Positions 25,486-38,400 of a stretch of DNA of 64,000 nucleotides are shown in pieces. Both the position numbers and the translations under genes were made by a program. Source of the DNA: Pseudoscleropodium purum (Eukaryota; Streptophyta; Bryopsida; Hypnales; Brachytheciaceae). The stretch is from assembly GCA_963969395.1 (NCBI GenBank), contig OZ017795.1:29803063-29867062 (forward strand), in the 5' to 3' direction. Position 1 is the stretch's first letter, and each line of letters opens with the position of its first letter. The notes beneath the pieces were generated by a model that saw nothing but the letters and a program-made list of their open reading frames with translations, searched no databases and had not been told where the DNA came from.

Positions 25486-28400
25486 TCAGAAGTCTTCGAC
25501 TTTTGGAACAGCAGGGAGCCAAATTTCAATGTAAGTGCCACCACCATCAGCTCGATCATTCTGTACACGAGAGAGCATACGAATAACACCCCCCAGTTGT
25601 TGCTCTACAATATCTTGTACAAACTGGACACCTCCTCCTAAAAGCGCCTCTTCAAGATCTGTGCCCCTCCATGAAGGAACAGAATCACCGTCCTGGGTAT
25701 GCAGAAAACAAAACCTCGTCAAAAACGCCTGGCAAACAGAAAAGCTTCAAGAGCATTAAGTGACTGCCGTGTCAATTCACATTTATGTCTCAAAAAGTTA
25801 CAATCATGGGGTTTGAAGCTTATCAATTATGCACACATTGAGGTGACAGACCCCCACTCTGCAGTATTCGTAAATGGCAAATATTCCTCCAAAACTCAAA
25901 CCAGATGACCAGATAGGTCTTTGTTACTAATTATTTTTCAAGCTTACCGTAGTATTTGGTCCACTGTCCTCAAAAATTATAAGGACTCCACCTCCAGGTG
26001 CCCTCATTGCGTTCGCCCTTACAATTCCTCCCTTGGGTGTATGCTGCAGAGCGATCTCAAGAAGGTGGCTGCAAACTCGATGAAGACCGGCACGCTCTAC
26101 GGCTGCATGTAGGGGAGAACATGATGTGATCTGTAGATTCTGTCCCCTTTGGTTTGCTAGGCCATTCGCAGCTTGTCCAAGCTGTTTCAGTACCTTAGCT
26201 ACATCACATGGTCTACAATCAAAAAGAATTTCAAAGACCAACCAAATAATAGAACGTAGAAGCTACATAAGAGCATCTCAGCTCAACCAGCTTTCTGCAC
26301 TTTCATTTGATATTAAATTGACAGCTATAACTAAAGAAAAGTACGAAAATATAACAATCCAGGGGAAACTTGCAACCCACGATGAATCGCTGACGCTTAC
26401 CTCGTCATATCATACTCGGGTACAGGAGCCAGTGTCAGCGGAGGCATTGGGGCCTCACTGTCTCGACCCTCTGACTGAGCAGCTGGCAGCGATCCTTGTC
26501 TTCTAATAGTGCCATTATTCTCCCCATGGCTACTCAAACGCCTGCTTTCACTGGCCAATTTTGCCTCTGGTAACTCTTCTAGATTCCCTTCATCCCAATC
26601 TTGAGATGACTGTATGATGTTAGGGCCACTCTGCACACAGATAAAGGAGAAAGTCAGCAACTGCCCGAAAAATATTCCACTGAAATTGAAACGTCCCGGC
26701 CGAAGTAAAAAAAGAAGCTCTGTCGTGGTCAAAAGCCTTGCATAGTGACTTTAAGTTTACCCAAGAACTTCAACAAGAAGCACTAAAAAAAGTATTGAGT
26801 CTCATCCACTCGAGCCTTCTTAAAATAAAGTTTGAAAAGATAGGTATTTACTTGAGTCACGTTTTGAAGTTGCTGTAGAACGTCTTTCATGCGGGCACCT
26901 TGCACCAATATGTTTTCAATGAAGTCACGAGAAATCTGCAATTATCCAACTTAACAGTAAGTAGGAGCTTGAAGAAAATCGTTGGCATATTAGGACCCGA
27001 TAACGGACAGGTGGGATATGAGAACAATGAAACTATTACGAGGGTGAGACAAAATCAACGTGCAAGCTTTGAGTATAGATGTAGCTTAATACCTCGCCTC
27101 TTTTGAGCTGAGGAAGCATAAGTTGGCTCAATGTCCTAATTGCTTGCAAGGGTCCTTGGGCCTTTTACACAGAAATACACAATCCAATCAACCACAATTA
27201 AGGTAAGGATAAGAACAGCAAAATTTCTAACAGCAACACAGGTGAAAATCACAAAGAGAAATCAATTGAAGATTTAGCCGGAATTATTGATGCATCAAAA
27301 AGGATTGGAAGGAAATATGTAGTTTTACCTGCTCTAAAAGACCATCAATTTGATCGGTTTTTTGCAAATTCGATTTCTGTAAAAGAAGTGCTCGCTGCCA
27401 AATTCATATATCACAAGATGTTAGTAGATAAACAATAATTCAAGAAGTCTTATCAGAGGTCTTCCGTCTCCAAAAATTTACTCGAAACTGATTTCTGTGT
27501 TCACAGACGCGTTATCGAGGGACTTGCAACTGGCACAGCATCAAACACCTACTTCCGTTGAGACATAGCTTGTTTTATCTTTCACAAGTCAGCGTGATTT
27601 TTGGTACAAACGTTTCGTATGAAGGAAATAATGATTCCACCAACACAGTTGTACCAGATTATTCTGAGTGCATCGTCAACGACGGCAGCAAGTTTCTAGG
27701 TGGTGATTTAAATTTACCTGGTCCACAACACATGCAAGAGCCAAGGTACGTGCAATTTTCGGAAGCTCAGTCAACTGCTGTTTGTTTAAAGGAATGATGG
27801 CAACTGGCGTCCGCGTGCCTTTCTTCGGTGGCCAAACAGGTTTAACTGGTCTCAATTTTGCAGCCTTCGGGCCAATACTAACACCTTCCACGACTACAAA
27901 TCCTATCAAAAACATTTCTTTCACCATAGGAAGTATGATTGCCGAGCCACTCGCCACCTCCACAACCTGAGTACATTCACAGACGACGATAGTCAAGTTG
28001 TTATCCTTGCAAGCGCATGGAGTTTCAGCAGACACTCTCCTCAACAACATAAAATAATTTCAACCACTACGAGTTTGTACTCCGTCAGCAGTGCGTTGAG
28101 CTTATAGAACTTGACAGACCTCTTGTTTTATGAGTTCTGCTTCATCCAGGTCGACGGGGACAAGAGTATCGGATTGCTTAAGCACCAGCATCTCCTCTTG
28201 CTGACTTGGATACACTGCCATACAATGAAACTCCAGCTGCCCTGTGCTGTAACTTTCGGCTGGCCTAATGTAAACCTGCAATTGGACGGTCAGGTAATAT
28301 GTCGCATGCATGAAGGCCTCAGTCAGACGATTCTTTTTTAAGTGCAAAGCACCAATAACTCAACCTCATGTTCAAAATACAGTTACATACTAAGATGCGC

Positions 28401-29131
28401 CCGCAAAAACTTTCCTGACAGCTGGACAAATGTCAACAAATTTGATCAAGAGAGACGCAAACACTGTAAGCCTATGGTACCACACACTGCTTAGCTACAT
28501 TGACTTAGCAATGCAACTTGAAACTTTCAAAGTGTTCCTCTACTTACAGCCTTCCACAAGCTGCACGTGAGCTTGCACTGAATTATAAGAATTGAGGTCA
28601 AAATTCTACACAAAATCAGTGATAATCAACGTAGGCTAAAACCTGAGTCACTCCGTTTTAGACGAAAAAAGCGATAAAGGGAGTGCGGCAATGTACCGTA
28701 AACCGAGCAGAAGGGCCGACAATTTCCTGGCAAAGTCCAAGCTGCTCAGTGCAGAGCGCAAAAAACTCTGCACTGGCCGTCGTACACGACTTCTTCAAGT
28801 CCTCCGATTTCTTCGCAGCAGTAAATTCCGTACCAATTACATCCGCAATTGCCAATGCCGACGTCGGAAGCTCCAAAGGCTTGGGCACAATCGTCTCCGC
28901 CACATTCAAATCAGAAACCGGTCGAACGGTGTACAAGTCATCACTATCCGAGTACGCAACCGGCGCTCGCGGTTGCCCTTGGAAACACTGAACACCTAAC
29001 GCATAGCTCTTCGCCTTCTGACTAAATTTGACTCCTGGATTTCGGCTCCGAGATAAACTAACGCTCGAACCGAGAGCGGATTGCGACACCTGGCAGTGCA
29101 AGAACAGAGGGCTCGAGGTTGCAGTCGCCAT
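25486..29131 (-). CDS. CSK: Chloroplast sensor kinase (GAF plus modified histidine kinase)
   Basis: CSK is a plastid two-component-type sensor linking plastoquinone redox state to plastid transcription. Exons in gene order: 29131-28697 (Ser/Ala-rich start MATATSSPLF, plausible transit peptide), about 28605-28548 and one near 28430-28380 (joins unresolved), 28275-28116 (TGQLEFHCMAVYPSQQEEM), 28034-27718 (sensor segment with VVCECTQVVEVASG and MVKEMFLIGFVVVE), 27394-27329, 27161-27093 (AQGPLQAIRTLSQLMLPQL), 26935-26852, 26630-26401, 26212-25948 (ATPase region with FEDSGPN) and 25692-25486, ending TYIEIWLPAVPKVEDF. The dimerisation helix has no phospho-acceptor histidine at the H-box, as I recall for land-plant CSK. 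Downstream joins keep frame, giving roughly 640 residues. The family call rests on remembered similarity over the C-terminal half. Confidence 0.8.
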
Positions 29132-29377
29132 AGCTAGAATTCACAAGCTCACATGACATGACAAATTTCTGACCACTTCAAACTCAATCTCTTTTTCCCT
29201 CGTCGTCAAAAGCTTCTTCCAAGAGGAAAACACCATAAAATCAATGAAAAACGTCACAACCAAATGGACCCCTCTTATCAACTCCGGAGTTCAAAAATGA
29301 ATGCGGGAATAGCGAGAACGTGATCCAAGGAGCTTTGCGGCACCCCGGCCTTCACGTTTCTCCGAATTCGCTCGACC

Positions 29378-29386
29378 AAACCCTAA
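29378..29386 (+). promoter_or_regulatory. Telobox upstream of CSK
   Basis: AAACCCTAA lies 247 bp upstream of the CSK start codon. This motif is known from promoters of many growth-related plant genes and is read in either orientation. Confidence 0.5.
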
Positions 29387-32300
29387 GGAGAAGCAAACGA
29401 GTCTGCGGCGCCATGGCAGAAACTCAACAAGACCTCTCTGAACGTGATTTTTTCCAGAGATGCGTGAGGATGTGCAATTGAATTGGAAAATGGCCTCGAA
29501 TGCGAGAATTCAAGCACGTCTCGGGTGATCATCGAGGAAGTCTGCGAGAATTGGTCCCTCGATGTCTTGTACCAATCCTGTTTCGATGGAAAGTTTCTTC
29601 CGGTGAATGAAGACTGGGACGGATGACATGAAATTTTCTGTTCGTTAACCCTAGAAAGACGCAAGACGCGACCTCATGACCAAAGTAGTAACCAAAATAT
29701 TCCAATTATTGGACCAATAGGTGCATTTTTTGTTTAACTCATAAACAACGTGGTGAATGTTTTTCGGCTGTTGAACAATAAAGAATCTCTCCATGTAGGA
29801 TAGAAGTACAATTATTTATCTTCCAAATTTTGTATAAAAAGGGAATGTCTTCTATAATTGCTTGACTTCCAGTGTGTGCTTTTTCATTTTTTTAATCCAA
29901 AAATTCACACTGTACCAAAACAAGATGATTTCCGTGGTGACTAGTCTCGCATTTCAAGGTTAATAATGAAGTAATCCATTGAACCTTTTGGGGTCCTCAT
30001 CGTCTTTCCAAAGTTAAGTAGGAGATCTTTAACATGTTGGGAGGCAAGGCTTACTCATCCCAAACAACATAATCACCAAATTTCATGAAAAATGTGATAC
30101 AAAGAGTTGAGTGCTTGCTACACATATCAAACTTATGCACGATTGGGGACTCCATTAGGAATAGCTTCACTTTGTTGTCAAACTAAATACAACCAAAAAT
30201 TTTGAGTTTAACGTTAAAAATATACATAATTTTTTAGAAATTATAGACATGCCTCCCCTATTTTTTCATGAGCCCTCCTTGAAATTTTGGCAACTAACAA
30301 TTCTAATTCTTCTCATGCAACTATTGCACATTCTATATAGAGTTCCAGCAGAAAAAAAAAAAAAATTTTGCAAGGTTGGCCAATTTTGTATACATAGAAG
30401 TTCCTTCTAAGAAAAAAAGATATAATTCTAATCCTCTTTTGAAGATTGGTTTAAATTAAGAGTTTATTCAACTTTGTTTGCCTTATAAGTGCTTGAACGA
30501 AATATCATTAGATCACTCTAGGAAAATAAATAAAATAAAATAAAAATATAATTCCATTAAAATACATACATCATTGGTTCATATAGAATGTTTTTCTTCT
30601 TTCCATTGTTAAATTATATGGTTTTCATTGAAGTTTCTTCAAGATATATTAATTGGATGAAATGCACTTTTTGAATTATTTATTATGCCTTAAATGGATG
30701 GTTGACCATTTAGGAATTAAATATCAACTTCTAAAATATGTACATGAATGGTGAACAAAAGTTTGGTAAATTGTCAATAAAGAAGCTATAATTGGAGAAA
30801 CTACATCATTGAATAGGTACTATTATGTACACCCTACCATTTGGGGGTTCATTGTATGACTACAATAATAGGCACATCATCCCATCATCGCATTATTTCT
30901 TAAGTAGCTTAGAGATTATTCTTTGCAAGAGTATTATTTTTAATACAACGATTTGAATTTTTGTGGAATTTTTGGTTATATAGAGTTTCTTTCCATTTTT
31001 TTTCCTAGGATAGTTGATTGATTTACCATCTTCTTTATAATGCTCTCTATCGCAAAACAATACAAAAAAAATTTCCATAAGTATTGTTTTCCAACTAAGT
31101 AGATTATCCATTTAACTTTAAAGCACCTACAAAAGTGTATATCAATGGCTCTAAAAAAATATAGAAATTAAAACAATATAGTAATATTTCAATTGGCACT
31201 AATTTAAATAGCATGTTTGTGTAGCTTTGGTATTATCTAAGAATATATGAATGACACAAATTGTGGTAAATAAATATTTTGTTCACTAATAGGACAAATT
31301 TATATCATTCAAGAATTTTATGTATCATTTTTATGAACATTAAAATCTTTGTATTGAAATAACCCTAATTCTTTTATCTAAGTATACAAAATATGTAGAA
31401 ATTGGTTGTTTTATAACCTTTAATGTTCAAGATAAATTTTTATACTTCTTCTTAAACTCAACAAATTGAACCCCAACTACTTCATTCTTTTAAATTTTAG
31501 GTAGGAATTTATTATTTCTATAGGCGCATCCTTCAAATTTGACAAAAGGCAAAGAATTAAATTGGACCTATGAAAATAACAAACTCAAAATTATTGCCAC
31601 ATATAATATACATATTTTTTATCATTTCTAAATTTTTTTTTCATATTGAACTGTTTTCTCTATTATTTTATAGAAAATATATAGAATATGGTTACTTTAT
31701 ATAGAATTCTCCTTTGACATGAATACCAACCTTCTATATTCTATTCTATTGTCCTATCTTTATAGAATGACAATAATTACAACTTCAAGTTTCACACTTA
31801 ATAAATGAAATTATTGTAAAAATCACAAATGATAGAATCTACAATCAATTCAATTTAGAAGGAGCTTTGAACAATTTGTTTCAAAATATATAAATAAAAT
31901 ATTAAATGATACAATGGTAAATCTAACCATATAGACATATCATCTCATTAATAAGATTTTAGTACTATGCATCCATCCAACCAAATAATTCTTAATCTGA
32001 TTTTTTGTATACGTTTAACAACCTACTTTGAACTTGAAATTGTCAAATTGAGAAAATCTTACATATTTAACAGTACTTATCAAAAGCACATGAAAGAGCT
32101 CCTCATCAAGATCTGCATGTGTAGCTCTGTTTGGCAAGTTCAAGTGGACTTCTTAAACCTTTAGTGGTTAATGCCAAAACACTTCCAATTAAGTGTAATA
32201 CAAATTTTATAGAGTATAAAATAGCCTCAGATTACAGTACACAACAAGAACATCTATAGCATTTCGATTGCATCTATTGATTTGCAGATTTCTAGAAAAT

Positions 32301-32436
32301 ACAATGAGAAATTGGGACTGCAGTAAAAGTTTCTAAAGGAAATATTCATTTAAGAATACAGAATGAAACCACGGAAAATATGTGATAACTTGGAAGGTGA
32401 TTTCAATATAATGCACTCCGAATGTAAAATCCAATT
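29387..32436. other. CSK upstream region and AT-rich spacer
   Basis: 29387-29700 is GC-richer and is probably promoter or 5' UTR; a 93-codon minus-strand ORF at 29383-29664 could be a leader ORF but has no recognised motif. 29700-32150 is AT-rich without exon-like blocks. CCTTTAGTGGTTAA at 32160-32174 resembles a solo right end of the TTAA element family. Confidence 0.45.
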
Positions 32437-35400
32437 TCACTTCTCCTTTCTAGAAAGCTGCCGGAATGGTTTCAGACAGCCGTTGTAATTAAGACACATC
32501 CAAAAATCCGACAATAATACACTGTACTGAGGCTCCGGCCTTTGATGAAAAGAATACATTTTTTGTAAATGCACTTCAAATACAGATTTCACTTCCAACA
32601 CCTGTGGAAATAAAACCGTTCACCTTGTAAGAGGAGCGCATTACAGCAGAGAGACATCAAAGACAGTGTCAAATCACACACACAAAGATAGTTGGAAAAA
32701 GTCAGAATCGTATACATACGAACATACCTTGTGAAATACTTCATCGTCAACTGGTACAAAGTCTCTACTTCGTTCAAGGTTGGCTGCCAGTAAAGTATTG
32801 CGAAAATCCAAAGTACATTGCATGATGATATCGATGCAATTCTTTGCGTCTTCCATGTCCCTTGATAAAAAGCAACTGGTCCAAAAAACTTACAAAATTT
32901 AGGCGAGAAACCATTTATTCCATTCCAGCAGCTTCCATTTCTATGCTGGCAAGTTGATTTTGAGAATGTACACCAGAACTCAATTATAACATCAGAACTC
33001 AAGTTGATTGTAGATCATCCACGCTTTAAAGTATTGCGTACAATATCCAAATAAGGCTTCCGTTGGAACACTGAAATCCCTTGCAATTGCTAACAAGAAT
33101 TAATACAAATTTGATCAATGCAAAAATAGGAACAATAATTTTTGCTTAAAGTGCTACTCTTAGGGCCACTTTATATTAGTATATTTGTTGGCCCAATATA
33201 AATGTTGGCCCAATTTCAAAACCACTTAAATGAACCATTAGGATTACTTAGATCCTTAAATTGAACCATCAATCAAGCTCGAAGGCTTTAAATTGAGAGC
33301 CTACCCAATTTTCTTTTATATCACATGGTTGGTTATGTGACGGTGTTTTGGCACTGAAAATTTGGGCCCAAATTGGGTGGCCATGTATCCTTCACCCCAA
33401 TTTTGAGTTGGCCCTATGTAAAATGGGCCAACTTGGAATTAGGACTGGGTCCAAATATAAAGTCGCCCTTAGCTGTGATTATCAGGGGCACTGCTATAAA
33501 GCATAAATATTTGGTACAGTAGTTAGAATAGGCAACGTCAGAGAAAACTTACTGGTGATAGGCATCGTCCAAATAAACTGAGTGCACCTTTTCCAAGTCC
33601 TGAATATCATTAACCTGAGTAACCCAAAGAAACAAATTTTATTTCTTTCCAAAGAGTGTGATTCAATTGTAACGGAAGGAACTACCATATTCTGTAAAAG
33701 AGGATTTCTCGTGAAGAGGACTTCCGAGAAAGAAATGAGATGGAAGAAATCAGAGAAAACAACTCTATTCTGACTACGAATATAGGGGACAGAAACTACC
33801 TCCATTTCAACGGAGTAATGGAATTTGCTCCAAACAGCATGAAGGATTTGGGACTCGGTGTAACGTTGAAGAGTGGTCACGACATGTCCTATCTGTTGCC
33901 TGTCAAAGAGACGCAATATGTTTAAATTTGCAAGAGCAAAATCGCTCCTCTGATTGTAATCATCCAAGACGAGGCTTCAGAATCTAGGACAAAAGCATAT
34001 CAGAGCTGGACGCACTAATATTATGATTAAACATTGATACCTTAGAGTTAAAACAGAAAACTCATCTGTTTACACGATCGTCTTGTGCACACATTTCCAA
34101 TAAGTGCCAACACTCATTTCTAGGAAATTGAAGAGAATAGCTCAATACGCAATTAACAGAGAAGAACAAACTGGACAAGAACAAAGGAACTTTATCTTAC
34201 GGACAATTTCTTTGGCAAACATAACAAAAGACATATACGAGCAAAAATGGAAATCACCTAAAATGTTGAAGAGTTCGAAACTTTCTATTTTGTTCTTGAT
34301 AGTCTGAAGACCGTCTGCCCTTGTTCAAAGAGTAACCCATGACCTGCAGAGAGCACAGGTCGCCTTAAATGACAAGACTTGCGAGTGAACTTAAGACCCT
34401 TTCTTCCAATCTAATTTAGCTAATTACCATACCCTCTTGCAATATGCGTACTCGTACATTAGAACCGTAAAATTTAACGTTACACCATGTATGAAAAAAA
34501 TGCTAGTCAGATCACTTGACTATCTAAGAAAAAATTAACAGATTGGTTCTCAATACTGGAATGAGGAAATAGAACAAGATTTTGAATCAAATGCTGGATG
34601 CGTCGGTGTGATCAGAACTTCAGACAAGTCGCTCAAACGATAGAAGTAAATCACCTGAAGGCTTCGCCAGACGTCAGCTAAAGCGCCGATTGTAAGCTTC
34701 AAGCGCAACAGGAATGTAAAAATTGAACTGTACCGACTGATAGCACTTTGTGTGATTATTAGACACAGAGGCCACTCCACCTTGTAGCCCACTTTTATGA
34801 AGTCAAATGCCTCGAGTTCTGTAAAGAAATGTCATCAGTATACCGGAAGCACTCGTGTGTTCCTTCTACATCGACAAAAAGAAAAAAACTGTAGTGCCCT
34901 CAAGAAGTCAGAAGAAAACAATAAAAAAAATTTTAAAATGCAGGAACAGGACTTACTATTACAATCCACAAATGTGCCAAGAGAATGCTGATGATTAGAA
35001 AACGCCAATAATGGATTGTCCAAGCCAGAATGATAGCCATCATATCCACTCTGCACTACATAGAGCCTATCCGCAAACTCGTCTCCTTCACAAGATGAAT
35101 TCTGTAAAGCAGTTCCCAACATACTTTGAACCTCCAGTAATTGCGGTTCACCACCCAAGCGATTCCATTCCTGCACACATCACATTATTTCATCAACTAC
35201 ATCCATATTTGGACCTCATGAATAATATAAGAACCCAATTCAAAAACAAGATATCGATCAGGCTCGTCAGTCTAGGAGCAGAACCAAAAACCATTTGGAA
35301 ATATTATCCATTCTCAGTTGCTCAAACTCGACAAATATCTTAGGTCTTAAGTCAATATACAACAAGTACATTTGGATCTATACAACAAAATTAAAGAGCA

Positions 35401-38400
35401 AGCATTCGTTTTTTTTTTTATAGGTCTCCAACAATTTCGGACAAAAGAAAGAGAATTGTGGATTCAAGACACACCCGACAAGTAAAACATTACAAATGTT
35501 CATCACTGAACGTGAATGAATAAAGTGAACTATTTAAAAAGAATTGACAACGACCTCACTTATTCTCCATATATGATACTGATCATTCAAATAAATCATA
35601 ACATGAATGCTTTACTTGTCTGCCATATCAAAGGAGCAAGTTTTATTAAGCTGTCCTACAAGCAATTAGGCTAGAATCATCTTAAGCACGGAAAATATGA
35701 CAGCAAGGAACGATAATGCATGCTATGCAATATATTGGAACTTGAAAATGTTTCTGAACTTCTAAAGCAGAGATAAGTTCAAGAGACTAACTAAACTCAC
35801 ATATTTACAAAGTGCGCTTAAGAAATACTCGGCCCAGTCGCCTCTTTCCATGAAATAATAGCGTCGAAGAGCTGTAAAATGGTCTTGAAGATGTAGTCTC
35901 TCCTGGAGTAGCCTTATTGTTAACATACTGGTACGTTTATATCTAAAAGCTAGTTAAATCCCCAAACAGATATTTCAGAAGACAACGTGGATGATCAATG
36001 GCATACTAATACAATGGAAATGGAATTATAGGAACAAATTAAGATAGATAACAGGAAAATGAAAATGCAGAATAAAATTGATGACAGAACTCATTCTGGT
36101 GAGGATACTGGTACAAAATCTCCTCGTCTATCCACTGCTTGACTGCAACAGACAGAGGAATCTCCTCCTCATCTTCTTCATCGTCTTCAAATGAAGGAAT
36201 AGGTCGAACGCAGTCCACATCCGCAATTTGGTGATATTCAGAATGAAGATACGACTCCCATCTAGCACCAGTTCCGACATAACAGGCACCTGAAATGATC
36301 ATCCCACCTTTACATGGACTCTTCTCAGTCGATCGATCCATTTCATTGAGGCCTGGAAGCTCCGTGCCTGATAAAAGAACAGAATCCTGAACATTCACTT
36401 CAAGCGGTATTGGGCTCTTCTCATCTTCAACCTCCAAAAAATCAGTTCCTGAAAGATGCTTGTGCTCTACGTCGTCATCATCCACACCGGATTTTAAGAG
36501 TGAAAACGTTGAATCCCCACCCGTCTCTTTCTTTCGGAGCAAGCAATTATCATCCAAGTACTGCTTCTCAAATGTATCCATAATAGAACTATCTACAAAC
36601 TCCCAATCTGGAATAAACAAGAAGTCAGGGACTGCTCATAAAAATGGGATAAAAAAAGTAGATACTAAACAGCTCTTAATGCCCGTATGGAAATACTTCT
36701 AAACCATAGGTTGATAACAAACAATTAGACATTAATTACAAAGACTTCATTCGCTTACTTTCAATAGATCTTCCCAATTTAAAGCAAATTCAACAATTTC
36801 GATGGTCAGTAAAGGGAATTTACGACTTGCACTGCACCAGGATAAAGTTACCCATCATGAAAAACAGAGGATGTCAATAGATTCTCCATATGCATGCCAT
36901 ACACTAGCATAGAAATAATAACTCTAATCATCTGCAGCAAGGTTGCAAGTAGGGATCACTAACATGTATATATTACAATTCCATAGAATAACTTGAATGC
37001 AAAGGGATTCATTACGACTCACAAGAGTTTACTTGCAGACGCCTCCCTGCATTTCGTTGCAGTGCAGGAGATTTCTGTAAACGCATGCTGCAATCCCATG
37101 GCTGAAATCCAAGGCTGTGAGCACTCCGGCAATCATCGTCTTTCTCAAATTGGCAATTGAAACTAGCATAATCTACCTCTAAAATTTGTTCGTCTAGCCC
37201 CGATGTCAGTTGTTTCCTCATATAATCTTCCAAATTCTTCAACCAACGAGAGTGATCACCGTCAACTTTCTGTTCGTCCGCCACCAATCTCGATTCTGAT
37301 GTAGGCCAGTCTTCTTCTACCGTCGCGGACTGAACTCTGGTACCAGTGACAGAGTGAGTATCATTCCAGTGTATATTCACATCCCAACAGCCATTATTCT
37401 CGGGAAATACCGTGTACGTGTAACTGAAGGACTGGTCTCCTTCATCCCTGGAGGAAAGAAAAGGGTTCTTGGGAAGGCCCAGAACAGGCCAACTTGTGCC
37501 TCTCTGGAAATCGGAGATGAACGACGTATTAGACTCAGAATTGAGGAGATCAACTTGATTCAGTAACCTCGACTTCAAGCACTGGGCAGCGTGAAGCTCT
37601 TTGCTTTTATCTTCCAATAATGTACATGACTGTAGAAAGGACTCAAAGCTGTTTTCTCCTGTTGGAGAAGTGATTGAAATGTCATCTACACCTTCTGCCC
37701 TCAGCAGAGCCGCCCGTGCCCTGAGAAACGAAAGAAAATAAAATACATCAAGAAGCAGTCAACGATAAGGATGCTTGCATAAAATTGTGAGAGAATGTTT
37801 GGTAAAATAAAAACATTCTAGCCGGTTCAGGGAATGTGACTCCAGAAATAGACAATAGAGAATTCAACCATGCCTGAATTTAGAACCCCTAACATCAAAC
37901 AATCAATTAGATTATAGCTCGGGGCAGTTTACATGGTCTCTTGGTAGGACTTGGCATTGGCTTCTCGAATTTCCGTCGTAGTCCAGGTCCTCTTTCCAGA
38001 CCTATCCTCCACATCGCTAAGCCAAAATCCATTTGATGATATCTGAAAAAGAGAATTTGAAAAAGCTGAAGTGCTAATTTTCCTTTGCGCGGGATTTGAT
38101 ACATATTGATTCAGGTACAGCAACAGCAACTTGAATTTCAACCAAGCGTTCGATGAATCACTCAATTATAACTAGTCTAGACTTGCATGACTATCTAGGC
38201 AGGGTCATCAAACTAATCACGATGCCACAATTCAACAAGTTAACTAAGGAATACCTCATGCACATCATTCGTACTCTTAAATGGAATAAAGAATCATATC
38301 CAAATATGTCACAGGAAAGTTAGCACTCACAGTACTTCTCGTAACTTCCGATCTCTTGACCGGAGGTGAATTGGACAGTCCAGCAAGCGAGGCATCTTGA

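Noticed and set aside
25535..25759. 74-codon + strand ORF
   Set aside because: Antisense to the last CSK exon.
32861..33100. Possible extra GCP6 exon between exons 16 and 17
   Set aside because: A candidate acceptor exists, but the translation does not resemble the family and exons 16 and 17 already join in phase.
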